A stretch of 64,000 nt of DNA, taken from Cyclospora cayetanensis. Its lineage: Eukaryota > Apicomplexa > Conoidasida > Eucoccidiorida > Eimeriidae. Positions 47,393 through 58,723 of this stretch are shown here, one piece after another (position 1 is the stretch's first letter; every line of letters starts with the position of its first letter). The stretch spans positions 124,001 to 188,000 of the forward strand of contig NW_020312259.1 of NCBI RefSeq assembly GCF_002999335.1. Direction: 5' to 3'. Under the pieces are notes generated by a model, which was not told the DNA's origin, did no database searches, and was given only the letters and a program-made list of their open reading frames with translations. The position numbers and the translations under genes are program-made.

Positions 47393-50300
47393 TTAGCGAG
47401 CTGGCTGTGCCAGCTGCTGCTGCTGCTGATCAGAGGTTTGGTTAAGACAGGTATCCGCCACGGACTGGAAGAGCTTCTCCACCTCGGGGGCAGCAGTAAC
47501 AAAGGAGCAGCTCCAGAAATTAAACCTGCACCATAAAAAAAGATGAAAAAAAGCATTGAACGACACAGTATATACACCATAGAACATGCACACCTGCGTA
47601 CATGCATACGCGCTGCCCTGCCTTCGGCACGGTTTCACCGATCCCTCCCCCCGCATCGCTCTATTCTTGTACTACAGCGTGAAATTCCGCTGCACCTGTG
47701 GTTCTTGATGAGTTCAATGAAGGTGATTAGAAGACCCCATGGGTGGGGCCTATGCACAATAAGCCTCTCCAGCAAGACCCTTGTGATCTGCTCCCTAACG
47801 AATTCGTTTCTGCTGTCAGAAAACAGCCACAAGAGGAGGCACGAGAAGTAGTGCGTGTGCGCATTCGGGTATCTCAAGTGGTTCGCGATAGCAGACAGAA
47901 GCAGGTATCGGCCTTCCATATCTGTTTCCCTGAAAACGTATAAGAGGATCTCCTGAGACGGGCTTGTTGTTGCAGGCAACGGTGCGGGAGCACCCTCTGC
48001 GCTTCCTCCTGTCCCTTGCTGTTGTTGCTGCTGCTGCTGTTGCTGAACGGGAGGCTGCGCCCTGGCCTGAGTGTTTGTGCCCAGGTATAAGAGGAAAGCG
48101 TTGAGGAGGGGCAGGTCGTATTTTGTGGCTGCAGCAACGGCTCTCTCGGGTGGCAGCTGGAGTAGCCGCAACAGCTGTGGGAGCAGTGCAGGGGATCTGG
48201 AGACGCAGAAGGCATCAAGCAGCTGCTTGAGACCTGTCTTGTACAGGAGAAGGCAATAGGGTGACAGCACACGGGGTGCCACCTTGATATCGGGCAAGAG
48301 ATCGACTTTCAGATTCGGAAGAAAGGGGTCTGGAAGCTTCATGGTCCTTGGAAACGCCGAAAGGATTAGGTTTCGCAGCTGAATGCAGTTGAGTGGCAAG
48401 GCCTCGCAAAGTGCATAATGGTTGTCACACAGGAACTCAGGGAAATCGTGCAGCAGCACCAGGAGCAGGCGCAAGGCAGCCCTATAGAGCAGCCGAGTTG
48501 CAGGGGTGAGCTGCTCTCGCAGCATGAAAGGCTTCAAGAAGAGGAAGAGCTCTACGAGCAATCTCTGGAGGAGACCCCACGAGCGCCTGTGTCTCGCCAG
48601 CCGCGGCAGAAACAGATGGTGTCCAACGAACTCAAGCCACGCGAAGGCAAAGGCTGGAACGCGCAGGGGAGAAAGCAGGATCATGCGTTCTGCCAGCGTA
48701 AGCAGACAAGGAAGCGACTGCTTCTCCTGACCACGACTTTCCGGTTCAACTACCAGCTCTCGCAGAAGCAGCAAGAAAATGCGGAAGAAGGGCCGCTGCC
48801 GCAGCCCTCCATGGCTGCCATGAACTGCTACAGCAGTTCCAACGGCAGCCGGTGCTGCTGTTGCGCCGCTTCCTTGCTGTCGCGACGGCTGCACCTCCGC
48901 TTCTTGGTGTATCGCCCTGCAGATAATGCCTGTTGCCCGCTGAAGAATCGTGACCGGCGATATTTGATTTGGGTCGACAAGCAGCATCATTCCAGCAATC
49001 ATTCGAACAAAAGCGTCGATGCTGAAGACAGCCATCTCTCGTACTTCTTGCTGCTGCTGGTTGGGAGCCACGGCGACACCCGCTGCCGCTGCACCCTCCT
49101 CTGCAGCAGATGCCGAAGCTGCTGCAGCCTCTGCGCTTGCCACCCCTGCAGGCTCCGCAGGAGGGGCGGCTGGAGACTCCAAGGGAGCAGCAGCCGCAGA
49201 AACAGCTAACCGCAAAGACACCGCAAAGAATCTGTCCGTATGCTCGTCCATTCGCAGGAGGCCCTGATGAGACACGCGCTGAAAGAAAGTCGCCCGTACA
49301 ACAAAACTGCGTTCTGCCGCTGCCGCCGCTGCACCACCCCCCGAGGTAGCCGCACACAAAAGCAACCAGTCCCGAAATACGCGCTCCACAAGTTGCTGCT
49401 GCTGAGGAGACACTCGAGGCAGACATGCCAACTGACGCACGACAGGCTGCTGCTCCTGCTGTTGATGCTGCTGCAGCAGCGATAGCAAGGTATAAACTAT
49501 TGGCTCATCCTGAAAAAAAACACAAACCCCAAGCCGGCGCACAAGCAACCCAACATGCATCTCATCACATACTTAAACATAAACACCCATCAACATAAAC
49601 ACACATAAACACATATCTAAACATGAACACCCATCAACATAAACACCTAAAACATGAACACAAATCGAAAGGAACACCCATCGAAATGAACATCCATAAA
49701 CATGAACACCCATCAACATAAACACACATAAACATGAACATACATCGAAATGAACACATACAAACATAAACACCCATCAACATGAACATTCATAAGCATG
49801 ACCACACATAAACATAAACACCCATACACATGAACACACACAAACACATCCACGAAACCAAGATGCATGACGCACCCAAGGTATCGACCGCAGGCATGTA
49901 AGGCAGCAGCACGCTGGGCTGCAACTTACTGGGGTGTTATCCGTCTTGAGAGCTTCCAGCAACTTGTTTTTTGATTCTCCAATGTACTGCTGCTCCGGCG
50001 TGAGCGCAGCTGCAGCAATAGCCGCTGTTGTGTGTGGCCACTCGGCCTCCCTGCAGCAATACTGTTCATGGAGTAGGCGCAGCAGCGCAACAGCAAACTC
50101 GAGAGCTCCTGGATGTCTCGGCCCCTTCCGAATCTCCGATGCAAGAAAGCCATCGACATCCGCAGGCAGCACCAGTTTATGCCGCAGCAGAGCAGCCGCA
50201 ACTGCCACGCTGCTGCGACGGGGGGCAGCTGGTGCCGTCCCACCACCACTCGCTGCTGCTGCTGCTGTAGCGACAATCGCAGTAGATCCTGGGGGTGTTG

Positions 50301-53300
50301 CCAGTGCAGGATTGCCGCTGCCCACCGCTGCTGCCGCTGCAGCCGCCGCTGCTGCAGCAGCAGCGTTATTTGCTGCCGCTGCGGCCGTTGTGCATGTCAG
50401 TGTGAGCACATCGAGACACAGCTTCCGTATTTCGGCTCCCCGTGATGGCAGTCCCTCAAGCAACGAGGAGAAGACCTCCACGTGCAGCGCTGCAACAAAC
50501 AAGAAGAAGACACAAAAGATTGGAGGGAAGCGTATTACTATCCATGCAACCAGCAGGCGAACAGGCAGGCCTAGAAGAAAAGAGGACCGATGGGCTACCA
50601 TCAGTGCCAGAGGGCAAGAGTAAATAGCCAAGACACGGAAGGAACGCGAATTAGGCACATTCACGATGATACACGGCAGTGGAAACAAACAGAAATAAAA
50701 GAATACAAGATCCAGGACGGCGAAGCACAGTACACATGCACATACATACATACATAAAGGCATACATATGTAAATGCATACATGCATACATACATAAATG
50801 CGTACATACATGCACGGATGAACACCGCGTAATCGTAGTCTTTGGAGAAACTTTAGCACTCAGCAAGCCAGGAAACCGAAGTCGGAGAGCAAGGAAGACC
50901 ACAGAGGACGCTCAAGTACAGCGAGAGAGGCTCAAAGGAGCGAACAGTGGCAGATCGACAGACAAGTCACAGACATCGATCATGGCGTTTTTCAACTTAC
51001 AAACAGGCTCGACACCGCGGATGGGCGAGTGGGCGGGTCTTGAGTGCGATGCTGCTGCACTTTCTAGCGTGGCTTTGATGAGCTTATGCGCAATGAGAGG
51101 TGCTGCCTCCTGCTGGTCTGCCGCGGCTGCTGCTATTGCCAAAGAAGAGCGCATGAGCATCAGCAGCTCCGCATCGGACGGCAAACAGGCAGCCACCATT
51201 AGCGCAGGAGTGCTGCAACGAGGGACGGGTGTAGCCGCTGCACGACATCCCGCCGGCCACGAGAACTGTAGATACACCGCAGACAGGCACAGAAGCCCAC
51301 AGCATCCCCTGGCTCAGCCTGTCTGCCTGGGGGAACGAGGAGCACCAGCACGCTGCATCCATCGAAAGCCTGTCAAACTGAGCTCTGGCAAAGTGCCCCT
51401 CTAAAGCTATGGCAAGGAGGTGCGGCCAGACGCGCACAGAGCCGCAGCGACAGCCACGCAAGTGAGGAACCCTTACCTTCTCTGGATGAGGGCTGGACGG
51501 CATGACGGGGGGGCAAGCGAAAACGGCCTTAACTTCCTCTCTCAAGAGCGCGATGCATTCTTCGAAGCGCAGCAACACCTCCGAGCTGCTCAGACTGCCC
51601 ACAGGAGGTATCGCTAGCGGCTCGCGGATCGTGGTTGCTGCTGCGGCTGGTGAAGTTGTCGCCAGGCCCCTTGTCAGCAGCAGCTTTTGCTGTTGCTGTT
51701 GCAGTTCTGCATCGTGTGCAGCGGTGATGCCTCGAAGCTTTGAGAGGTCCAGCTGCTGCTGCTGCTGCTGCTGCTGCAAAGCCCTGGCGGCAGCAGCAGA
51801 GGCAGCGAAGGAGGGCTGCTGCTGCTGCTGTTGCTGCCGCATAAGGCTTCCTGCGGCGGATACCCCTTGCGAGGCAGCAGCAGTGAGTGCTCCCTGCTGG
51901 TGCGGTGGCTGCTGCTGCTGATGGTGCTGCTGCTGCTGTTGATGCTGCTGCTGCTGCTGTGCTGCAGCGGCGGCAGCAGCAGACTGCTGCATCTTGCGGA
52001 GGGTCCCTAGCGCCATGAAATCCTTGTACACTTGCAGCTGCCTGTTGCACAGCGAAGGCCTTATCTTCAGAGGCTCGGGGAGAGACAGCGGCCACTTGCT
52101 GCTGTGCAAATAGTGGGAGTCTACGAAAGGAACGCCTCGTTCTCTTGCATGCCTCCTCGCCGCGAGAGCTGGGCCCAGCGCTAATTCCACATCTCTGAGA
52201 ACTTTCTCCACCACGGCCTGTTCTATCAATGCACAGCCGAGATCCAGATTGTCCGACCCCACCACCTGTACCACCTGTTCTATGAGCACCTGCACAAAAA
52301 GCGCTCGTCACGTGCAAACCAAGAAGAGATGGACTCAAGCCCCAGAAGCTCTACAAATTCCTCATTGTGGCTCTCAGCAACACGGCGGGAAGCATCCTCC
52401 AAGGAGGGCCCCGTCTGCCGCCGCAACCACGTGAAAAAAAATAAAAATATATAATACCCACACAAACATACACATACACAGACATACATATACACAGACA
52501 TACACATACAGACACATGCATATACATATACACAGACGTTCACATACACAGACAGACACATAAATATACACATACATATACATACACAGACAGACACCTA
52601 CATAGACATACATATACATATACACATAGACATATACACGCACACATAGAGACAGACACATGCATATACATACACACATACACAGACAGACACATAAATA
52701 TAGACATACATATACATACACAGACAGACACCTACATAGACATACATATACATACACAGACAGACACCTACATAGACAGACATATACATACACCTACATA
52801 GACATATACACACACACATAGAGACAGACACATGCATATACATACACACATACACAGACAGACACATAAATATACACATACATATAGACATACACATGCA
52901 TATAGACATACACATGCACCACACATACATAAATACATACACATACATGCTCCTGAAGCCGCACGCGAGCGCTGCTCCCTGACAGCTGCAGAGCACAAGA
53001 CTCTCCAAACCACCTCGTCTCTCGAAACAAGCATTTGAAGACCAAGCCAACACGTTCCCCAAGCGCACCTGGTCAGCATCGTCTTTGGCATTCGCGGGCT
53101 GCAGGAGCTGCCGCAGATGCTGCGTAAGAGAGACTCTAAGCGGCTCCCTACACGTCACAAGAGCCAGAGAACCAGCCAAAGAGGCCACCATAAGATGAGC
53201 AGCACGCTTCACCAGAGCCTCCTCGCGCTCCAAGCAAAAGTCCTTTGTCACGAGCTCGCGTGTTGCTACGCACGAAATCGATACTGCACCCCACACCACA

Positions 53301-56300
53301 CAAGCACCGCACATACGGAAACCATGGCAAGGCGGTGGATTACAAGCCTCAGCAAATGCTGCAGTCCCCTTCTCCGTTACGCCAGCATGCATGCAACACC
53401 GGGTTGCCAGTTTTTGCCGAGCCAACCCTATGGACGGGTTGCATAATACATGCTCAAAGCCTCCTACCCCGCCCCCCCACCCCTCACGGCACAAAAACAC
53501 AAAAGTTACAAAACGTCATTACATGGCCGAATTTGAACTTGCCGTACGCTCCTGCCTGCCACCTTCCGAATACTAAAACACGCCCCTTCAGCAGCAGACT
53601 ACCAGAACGCCACCCGAAACACTGCCCCTATCCACACTGCAGTCCTCGTTTCAGGATGCGTCTGGACCAAACAGCGGGAGAGACAGAGCCAAGCAGCCAC
53701 TGCGAACAGGGCACGCAAAAAGAACGCTGGTTTCTTACCCGATCGCTCGACAACCGCAGAGATGATCTCCCTAATTGCACGATCCACTGCCACAGGAACC
53801 ACAGCCTTGAGGGAAGGCTGCAGCGCGAACAATGCAATTGACGGCGAAATCACCACACAGGAACGCAGCGAATTCAACAGCTGCTCCTCCCCAGGGCCCT
53901 CCGAAGCCAAAGGGGTGCCTCCACCCCCTCCTGATACCCATAGAGCCTGCACAGTATTAACACGCAAAAAACACGCAGACCACAGCCACATACCCCTCGA
54001 AAGAAGACTTTCATTGAGCTTCCCGGCATCTACGCAGCCCTCACTTACAGGCGTGTATGTGCATTCACACACAGCAAAAACGCGCACAAAAACGAAAACG
54101 CAGCAGCAGCAGAAAACCAGAAAGCAGCAAACATAACGGGAAACACGGGGGGCGGGGTATTTGTATTTGTATATATATATATATATTATGTACATGAGAC
54201 GTCGAGACTGCAGGAGCGAAGGATTCAGCTGCACCGCCACCCCGTCTTGCTGCAGACGCTGCAACCACAGCGGCCGTGTCGACCCTCGGCATCACATCAA
54301 CGAACAGCTGTTGTTGCTGCTGCTGCTGCTGTGCAGCAGCAGCAGCAGCAGCAGCATTCGCGGCTCTCCCCGGCGTCCCTCCAGGGGTGTGCTGCGCTGC
54401 AGCTGCAGCGGCTGCTGCTGCAGCAGCTGCTGCATCCAGCAGACGCTGCTGCTGCGTGTCTAGCTGCAGTCCTGCAACCGCGTATCGCTGCTGCTGCTGC
54501 TGCATCAATCCTACCGCGCGAACGCCACCCCTATCATCTGCCGCAAAGAGGTTGGGGGGAGGCTGCTGTTGCTGCACCTGCCCCCTGACACCTGCAGGCG
54601 CTCCGGCCGCTGCTGCCGCTGCTGCTGCTGCTGCAGTCACCGCATCGTGCTGCTGCTGCTGCTGCTGCGGATGCAGAGGAGGACGAGCAACAAAATCCCC
54701 ACTGTCTATGGGCAGCGGCAGGGAAGCCAGCAGACGCGTCCTGCCCCCATAATCCGCAACGTTGAGATCAAGACGTTTGAACAGAACCTCTATGTCGAAC
54801 ACCAAGTTCGTCCTTTTCACACACAAAGTAAAACGCACATGCAAAGACACGAAAAAGTTTCCCTGAAGAATCCCACGTCAGAATGACACAAGCACACACC
54901 TACCCATACGCACACATGACTAAGACACACAAGTTCACAAGCCGCCGAGAGACGGCCGCAGCAGCGCAAACAAAATAATTCGTCGACGAGATACAGCGCA
55001 AAACGGCACCAGATGCCATGTGGCGGCAGGAAAAGGCACTGCGACGAGGATTCAAGAACAGAGGGTGCGAAGAAAGCTGTTCGCGCACGCCAACGGAAAG
55101 GTCACCACATGCAAATTTTTGAAATCCGCAAGAAACAGGCATGCAGATTGACGAGCTAGAGGCCACCAACGCCTCACCCGAAGCCGCGAAATCAATCAAC
55201 GAGAGCAGCGGTGAAATATGCCAGCAGCAAGCGTCCTCCTTACCTTAGATGCGGAAGCCTGTGAAAGTCGGCAAGGAGGTTGAGCAGCGCAGCTGTCCAC
55301 GGGTTTGGTATTCTGAACACTTTGGAGGATGCCACGCATTCGAGAATTCGACAGGCGAAAGGCAGTACAGCAACCAAGTGCCCAGCGGTGTAGGCGGAAA
55401 TCAGAAGCTTCTTGAGGTCGACGTGCTTAGATCGCAGCGGCTTGTTCCTGAAGTGATGCACAAAAGCAACGACCATAGTCCAAAATATCCAGCAACGACA
55501 CCCTCCTGAAGGGTATGTGCAGATTAAATCATATATATACGAATACAAAATAACATCTGCCTATGTATATATGTATATATATATACGTTTGTGGATGCAT
55601 ATATATATGTATGGATACAGAAACCGGCGCGCCTGACGGAAAGGCCATACCAGCGGCCCTCTAAGGCAGATTTTAATTCCCCAACTGCATGCAGTCAATA
55701 AAAGCCTTGCGTAAAGTCTTGTCACAAGATTCTGACAAGATCCTATGTTGCGCCAGCTTACACGCGGCTACATGGCACACATGGAACGTCCTCCCTCCTC
55801 GGCTCGAAACATCGTACAGGGGCAGAAGAAAGAAACGCAATGCGCGCACAGGCAACAATGGATGGCGTAACACGCAGCAACAGCAGCCGCATACCTGGCG
55901 ATGGTAATACTGCCGAGCCACAGTCCAAGATTCTTAAGGAGTGTTCTGAAGGCGGAGGAGTCTTTGGCGGAAGAAACGAATCGCAGAAGGGCCTTAACAC
56001 ATTCATACGTTGTCGAAACAACGCAATCCATCACCTGAAGCTGCTGCTGCTGCCCTTGTTGCTGCTGCTGCTGCCCTTGTTGCTGCTGCTGCTGCCCTTG
56101 TTGCTGCTGAGGCACCCCGTCTTCATCTCGATCCAGCTGCGAGTGTTCTCCCTGCGTGTGTTCCCCCTGCGCGTCTTGTTGGGGTTGTTGCTGCTGCTGC
56201 CCTTGTTGTGGCTGCTGCTGCTGCTGCCCTTGTTGTGGCTGCTGCTGCTGCTGCCCCTGTTGTGGCTGTTGAATTTGCTGCATGCCTTGCCCCTGTTGAG

Positions 56301-58723
56301 ACTGCGTTTTTCCGCCGTGAGCTTCCTGCGGGTGCTCTCGCTGCTCCTCTTCGAGCTGCTGCTGCTGCTGCAGCTCATGACTCGGTTGCTGCAGCAGCAG
56401 CACGAACTGGATATACACTGCGTGGTGGTTCGGCTCTTTGGTGGCTCGACTCTTGACCAAGTACAGCGCTAACCACGGGAGAAACTCAGGCCGTAAAACT
56501 TGCTGCACCCTCAACGCCTTAGAAACTACGTTCGAGAGACACATGGTATTGAAAGCCGATGCTGCAGTATCACGAAACCACGTCGGCGGTACATACAGCC
56601 CCTTGATGAACTCCTCGTCCTGCGACAAGAGTGCCTCCATGCTGCCTCCTTGCTGCAGCAGCAAACTCGCTCCTGAGCCGCCCCCCCCCCCGCCCGCAGC
56701 GTTGCTTGCTGCTGCTGCTGCTGTTGTCGAACTTGGAATACTCGGAAGTGGCCCTCCACTGCCGCTACTACCACTGCCACCGCTCACACCCGCATTGTTA
56801 TTGATACTGCTGCTGCTGCTGCTGCCCATGAGCACCAGCTGCTGCTGCTGCTGTGGCTGCTGCTGCTGCGGGGGAGCGGCCCCCTCGCGCTGCTGCTCAT
56901 GGGGAGGCAGCAACTGCTGCTGCTGCTGCTGCAAGAGGTGCTGCTGCTGCTGCTCCAGGATCTTTGGAAACCTCTCGTTTTGCATGCTGATGGCCATAGG
57001 ACCCGGTACGACAACGCCAGATGCAGAGCCTGAGCAGCAAAATCAAAAAACGCGCGCAGCACGCGCCTTGCCCGGCTCCCCACAAACTCCCCTTCCCTTT
57101 CTGCACCCCTCAGAGCGCTACAGCCGGCTACCAACCCCCCAACTCCAACCCCCCCTCTTGCGGTGTACAGAGGGTGTATATATATATATATATATGAGTA
57201 TATATATATATATGTGTGTGAGTGTATATATGTATATGTGTGTATGTATGTATATGTGTGTGAGTGTATATATGTATATATGTGAGTGTATACATATATA
57301 TATATATATATATATATGTATATGTATGTGTGTGTGTGTGTGTGTGGATACATACGGCTGTTCAGGATGGCGCCAAGAAGGATTGCTTACCTCGCATGCC
57401 AATGGTAGGCGTCGATGGGAACTCGATGCCTGCAAGCTGGTGCTCTTCGAGGTGAACATGCCCCCGCAATTCGGGAGGGAGCGCAGCCACTACTCTGGCC
57501 GCAAACTCTGTGTAGTGGGAGTGCAGCAGCAACAGCTCGTGTCTTTCTGCAATCGCGGCAGCGAAAAGAGGGTACGCGGGGAGGCACTCCAGCACCTGCT
57601 CGAGGGCAGCCACGCCGAAGAGCCACATCTTGCTGGGAATGCCTTTTTTAATCGCCTCCGTGATGCAGCGCTGCGCGACAGAAAGCGAAGGACCCCTCTG
57701 CAGCAGCAACCCCCGCCGCAGCAGCTGGCCTAACAAAACAGCAGTCGCCGCTAACTCCCTGAGAGGATACTTTGGCAGGTGTCGAGTTTCTCGGAAGAGC
57801 GACGAGAGGAAGAGGGCGACCAAGGCGCTATCTCGTGGGGAGGCAGAGGAGGAGGCCCCCCTCTCTAACACAGCCAGCACCAACTCCGCCGACGCCCCCC
57901 CTGCATGCATCGCGCGCCGCAAACACGAGAAAAACGGTGCAAACCTGTGCAGTCACCAGCAGCGCGGGAAGGCGATGCACCCCTACCACGCCACGCGAGG
58001 ACTGCCCCTCGGAGTCTGCTCCGGCGCCGTCACAAAACGCACGCCGCAACCGATGCCTCGATACAAAGAGAGGCAGCAGCCCGCTTGATCCGCGAAAAGA
58101 ACCGAAAAAATGCGCAAATAAGGCATGCCCCATCGCGGCAAAAGCTGGCACGGAGGTACGGGAGGAATCCCCCCACACTCAGCCCGACGCATTCGGATGG
58201 AAGGGCAGCCACAGCCACGTCGGGCGGCACCGCTAGCTGGCGACTCTCTGCGAGTTGATGGGCACCGGCGATACTACAGCAAGCAGCACGCCCCCTCACA
58301 GCCTCCGAAACGGCCGCTAAGGGGTGGAGGGGTGAGGGAGGGGGTGCGCAAAGAGAACAGGGAAGAAGAGCTGCCCTGCAAGGAATGGCACCGGCAGCCA
58401 ACGAGGAGGCGGGCACCCAATGGCAGTGGCGTGGCTGTGCTCTTACCGGAGAATAGCCTCTGGAAGAGGCTATGTACATCCGCCTCCACATCCAGATCCG
58501 TTCCAGCGGCTGCATTTCCCGCTGCTGGAGGTGTCGCTGATGCAGTCGTCCCTTGAGCCGCAGTTGCTGCGGAGCCACCCAGCGACGGCGAAGACTGCTG
58601 CTGCAGCAGCGAGCTGGTTGTCGATGCTGAGGATCCCGCTGCTTGGGGTGCAGATACACCTCCAGAAGGGGTGGAATCAGCAGCGTTGCGCTCTGAGGCG
58701 CCTCCAGCGACTGGGGCTGGCAT
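47393..58723 (-). CDS. NOT1: NOT1, scaffold of the CCR4-NOT deadenylase complex, 12 exons
   Basis: NOT1 holds the CAF1/CCR4 deadenylases and the NOT2/3/5 module together for mRNA poly(A) shortening. Exons in transcript order: 58723-58447, 57900-57391, 57029-55895, 55447-55244, 54812-54194, 53946-53739, 53265-53069, 52289-51477, 51265-51001, 50489-49930, 49509-47696, 47525-47393. They sum to 6,735 nt, one frame of 2,244 aa. Conserved pieces in order with human CNOT1: [21 protein letters not shown] (MIF4G); [16 protein letters not shown] and [34 protein letters not shown] (DUF3819); [20 protein letters not shown] and [33 protein letters not shown]; and the NOT1 C-terminal domain with [58 protein letters not shown] and [14 protein letters not shown]. 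The N-terminal third of the family is not seen. Long polyQ and polyA tracts sit between conserved blocks. Confidence 0.93.
49573..49860 (-). repeat. minisatellite in a NOT1 intron
   Basis: About 290 nt of imperfect tandem units related to CATAAACACCCATCAA (plus strand), inside intron 49510-49929. Units vary in length and base content, so it is a degenerate minisatellite. Frames through it read as Val/Cys/Phe repeats and are not coding. Confidence 0.9.
50739..50815 (-). repeat. CATA microsatellite in a NOT1 intron
   Basis: Repeated CATA/CATG units on the plus strand within intron 50490-51000. Confidence 0.85.
51680..51990 (-). repeat. polyQ/His/Ala coding tracts in NOT1 exon 8
   Basis: CAG-rich triplet runs encoding Gln with His, Ala and Leu. 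They lie between the conserved [10 protein letters not shown] segment and [20 protein letters not shown]. Confidence 0.88.
52448..52960 (-). repeat. long CATA/CAGACA compound microsatellite in a NOT1 intron
   Basis: Roughly 510 nt of interleaved ACATACACAGACAGACAC-type units on the plus strand, within intron 52290-53068. Higher-order blocks recur, for example the stretch beginning CAGACAGACACCTACATAGA appears several times. Long frames through it encode Tyr-Val-Cys repeats and are artefacts. Confidence 0.92.
54300..54670 (-). repeat. polyQ/polyA coding tracts in NOT1 exon 5
   Basis: Alternating Gln, Ala and Gly/Pro-rich runs encoded by CAG/GCA triplets, directly downstream (C-terminal) of the conserved [14 protein letters not shown] segment. 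The frame stays open to the donor at 54194. Confidence 0.88.
55525..55616 (-). repeat. TA/CATA microsatellite in a NOT1 intron
   Basis: Repeated TATATA and TGTATA units within intron 55448-55894. Confidence 0.85.
56036..56395 (-). repeat. CAG/GGC-type coding repeat (Gln-rich insert) in NOT1
   Basis: About 120 codons of in-frame Gln-rich sequence with recurring QQGQQQQQ and PQQGQQQQ units, encoded by CAG/CAA repeats on the minus strand. The helices FVLLL before it and [14 protein letters not shown] after it belong to the same conserved helical domain. Confidence 0.9.
57170..57355 (-). repeat. TA/GTGT compound microsatellite in a NOT1 intron
   Basis: About 185 nt of TATATATA, GTGTGTGAGTGTATATATG and (GT)n units on the plus strand within intron 57030-57390. 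Confidence 0.92.

Noticed and set aside
48418..49209. 263-codon plus-strand frame
   Set aside because: It is antisense to the conserved C-terminal exon of NOT1 and has no domain of its own.
49573..49860. Regular repeats that might suggest a CRISPR array
   Set aside because: Units are directly tandem, variable and without unique spacers, inside an intron of a eukaryotic gene. This is a minisatellite.
52598..53500. 300-codon minus-strand frame rich in Tyr-Val-Cys repeats
   Set aside because: Most of it is the translated intronic CATA/CAGACA microsatellite. Only the 53069-53265 part is a real NOT1 exon.
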